Under the pieces are notes generated by a model that saw nothing but the letters and a program-made list of their open reading frames with translations, was not told the DNA's origin and made no database searches. A stretch of DNA of 64,000 nucleotides, taken from positions 2,108,001 through 2,172,000 of the forward strand of contig NZ_JAVIWL010000001.1 of assembly GCF_034314045.1 (NCBI RefSeq), in the 5' to 3' direction. This DNA is from Glaciimonas sp. CA11.2 (GTDB lineage Bacteria > Pseudomonadota > Gammaproteobacteria > Burkholderiales > Burkholderiaceae_D). Position numbers and translations under genes: made by a program. Numbering within the stretch: position 1 is the stretch's first letter; each line of letters opens with the position of its first letter. Shown piece after piece: positions 63,266 through 64,000 of this stretch.

Positions 63266-63787
63266 CTAGTTTTGTAAGATTGTATGGCCGCGGTCTGGTG
63301 TGTCACTGGCTTTCGCCCCGCGTTTCAATAAGCGCATGAGGGCACCTAATACGGGTAGCTTTTCGTATAGTTCTTCTGCCGCATCCCAATAGTCGCGATG
63401 GTAGATAATATAGCCGTCGTTATCCAAGCGAAAATGCGTAGCGCCGCGTATGCATTGATCGGCGCTAGAAAAACGTTTCATCCGAAAGTAAAACTCCCAC
63501 GTCATGAAGGCCGTGTCGCCCTGATGCATATGGTGCGTAATAACGAAGCGCGGGTCGTCAACCTGGACAAACATATGCGTAAATAAATGTTTAATGGCAG
63601 GCAGTCCTGTGATCTCATTGAAGGGATCTTTGAACCATGCATCCCGGGCGTAAATTAGTGGGATCAACGCCAAATTATCGAGAGATAAGGTCTCAAAGAA
63701 CGTCACGATCCGCAACAAATTCTTATGTTGATCACCCCGCTGATCATCCTGTTGCTCGGTCAATTGTTGTTGATGAGTTGTATTCAT
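63266..63787 (-). CDS. NTF2-like (SnoaL-type) protein
   Basis: The 173-residue protein has a NTF2-like cone fold by pattern: TFFETLSLDNLALIPLIYARDAWFKDPFNEITG, then a beta-rich part (DTAFMTWEFYFRM, ATHFRLDNDGYIIYHRDYWDAAEELYEKLP). Members of this group are common beside a short-chain dehydrogenase and flavin amine oxidase in a fatty-acid-modification or stress cluster; the catalytic role is unknown. It overlaps the SDR gene by 4 bp. Confidence 0.8.
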   Translation of the reverse strand: MNTTHQQQLTEQQDDQRGDQHKNLLRIVTFFETLSLDNLALIPLIYARDAWFKDPFNEITGLPAIKHLFTHMFVQVDDPRFVITHHMHQGDTAFMTWEFYFRMKRFSSADQCIRGATHFRLDNDGYIIYHRDYWDAAEELYEKLPVLGALMRLLKRGAKASDTPDRGHTILQN

Positions 63788-64000
63788 AGCCCAGTCACCT
63801 TGTGTATCAACGCGAAGTAAGCACGATAAGGCAACAGGCGTGCAAAGCGCAGCCAGTTGGTAAACCGTTTGGGGAAATGAATGTGAAAGTGACCACGTTC
63901 AACGCCTTCAATCAGCGCTTCAGCGGCGCTTGAGGCCGACATCATGGCAGGCATTGGAAAGTCATTATCAGCAGTCAGGGGCGTGTCCACAAAACCTGGA
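63784..64000 (-). CDS. Short-chain dehydrogenase/reductase, C-terminal part (cut by window edge)
   Basis: Only the last 72 residues or so are present. The stretch PGFVDTPLTADNDFPMP is the conserved SDR segment after the active site, and the MSASSAAEALIEGVERG stretch follows as in the family. The Rossmann and YxxxK parts lie beyond the window. It is upstream of and coupled (4-bp overlap) to the NTF2-like gene. Confidence 0.75.
   Translation of the reverse strand, partial: PGFVDTPLTADNDFPMPAMMSASSAAEALIEGVERGHFHIHFPKRFTNWLRFARLLPYRAYFALIHKVTGL

Noticed and set aside
1..64000. tRNA, rRNA and CRISPR arrays
   Set aside because: No cloverleaf signature (such as a GGTTCGAATCC-type T-arm), rRNA stretch or regularly spaced repeat-spacer array was found on reading.

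Overview
The window looks like chromosomal DNA of a betaproteobacterium of the order Burkholderiales, most likely Oxalobacteraceae (a Collimonas/Glaciimonas/Herbaspirillum-like organism). The grounds are a PhaM-type PHA-granule protein, a DksA lacking most zinc cysteines, the gene run xerC-DUF484-porin-dapF-lpxL-lpxL-metK, an SAH riboswitch in front of ahcY, and a ribH gene under an FMN riboswitch. The genus is an inference. No rRNA, tRNA, CRISPR array, prophage or intact insertion sequence was recognised.

Layout. 0.4-6.4 kb is a type VI secretion (T6SS) vgrG island: vgrG, two uncharacterised island proteins, and an Imm71/Imm72-like immunity gene that appears frameshifted near its start; an intrinsic terminator follows. 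6.5-9.2 kb holds a TraB/GumN protein, a HAD phosphatase and slmA. 9.3-14.3 kb is a liv-type amino-acid ABC transporter operon (livK, livH, a livM-livG fusion, livF). 14.5-15.4 kb is an FMN riboswitch, a hairpin over the Shine-Dalgarno site, and ribH. 15.6-20.4 kb, minus strand, is gpmA-envC-ctpA, a terminator and moeB. 20.5-24 kb, plus strand, is a rhodanese, grxC, a MITE-like element, secB, an SH3 protein and gpsA. 24.1-26.3 kb is hslVU behind a good sigma-32 promoter. 26.6-34.6 kb, minus strand, holds a two-STAS protein, dksA, a COG0523 zinc GTPase, a Fur/Zur regulator, xerC, a DUF484 gene and a porin. 35.3-37.1 kb is a Sel1-repeat protein. 37.3-40.0 kb is dapF and two lipid A acyltransferases.

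40.3-46.3 kb is a methyl-cycle block: metK, an AI-2E family permease, ahcY, a small membrane protein and metF. ahcY has a clear SAH riboswitch. The metK leader carries a SAM-II-like core plus a segment able to pair with the metK Shine-Dalgarno site. If both work, the making of SAM and the removal of SAH are each sensed by RNA. 46.4-51.8 kb holds 5-formyl-THF cyclo-ligase, slt, a GST, cca and a GNAT gene. 51.9-59 kb is aromatic amino-acid catabolism: an Lrp regulator divergent from hppD-phhA, then a large indolepyruvate ferredoxin oxidoreductase. 59.1-62 kb has queC and two DUF3108 paralogs; 62.4-64 kb has phaM, an NTF2-like gene and the end of an SDR gene cut by the window edge.

The best leads are the metK leader, the frameshifted immunity gene in an effector-poor T6SS island, the hslVU heat-shock promoter with its hairpin-rich leader, the 118-bp MITE-like element, and repeated 11-15 bp tandem duplications between genes. 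No wholly new multi-gene system stood out.
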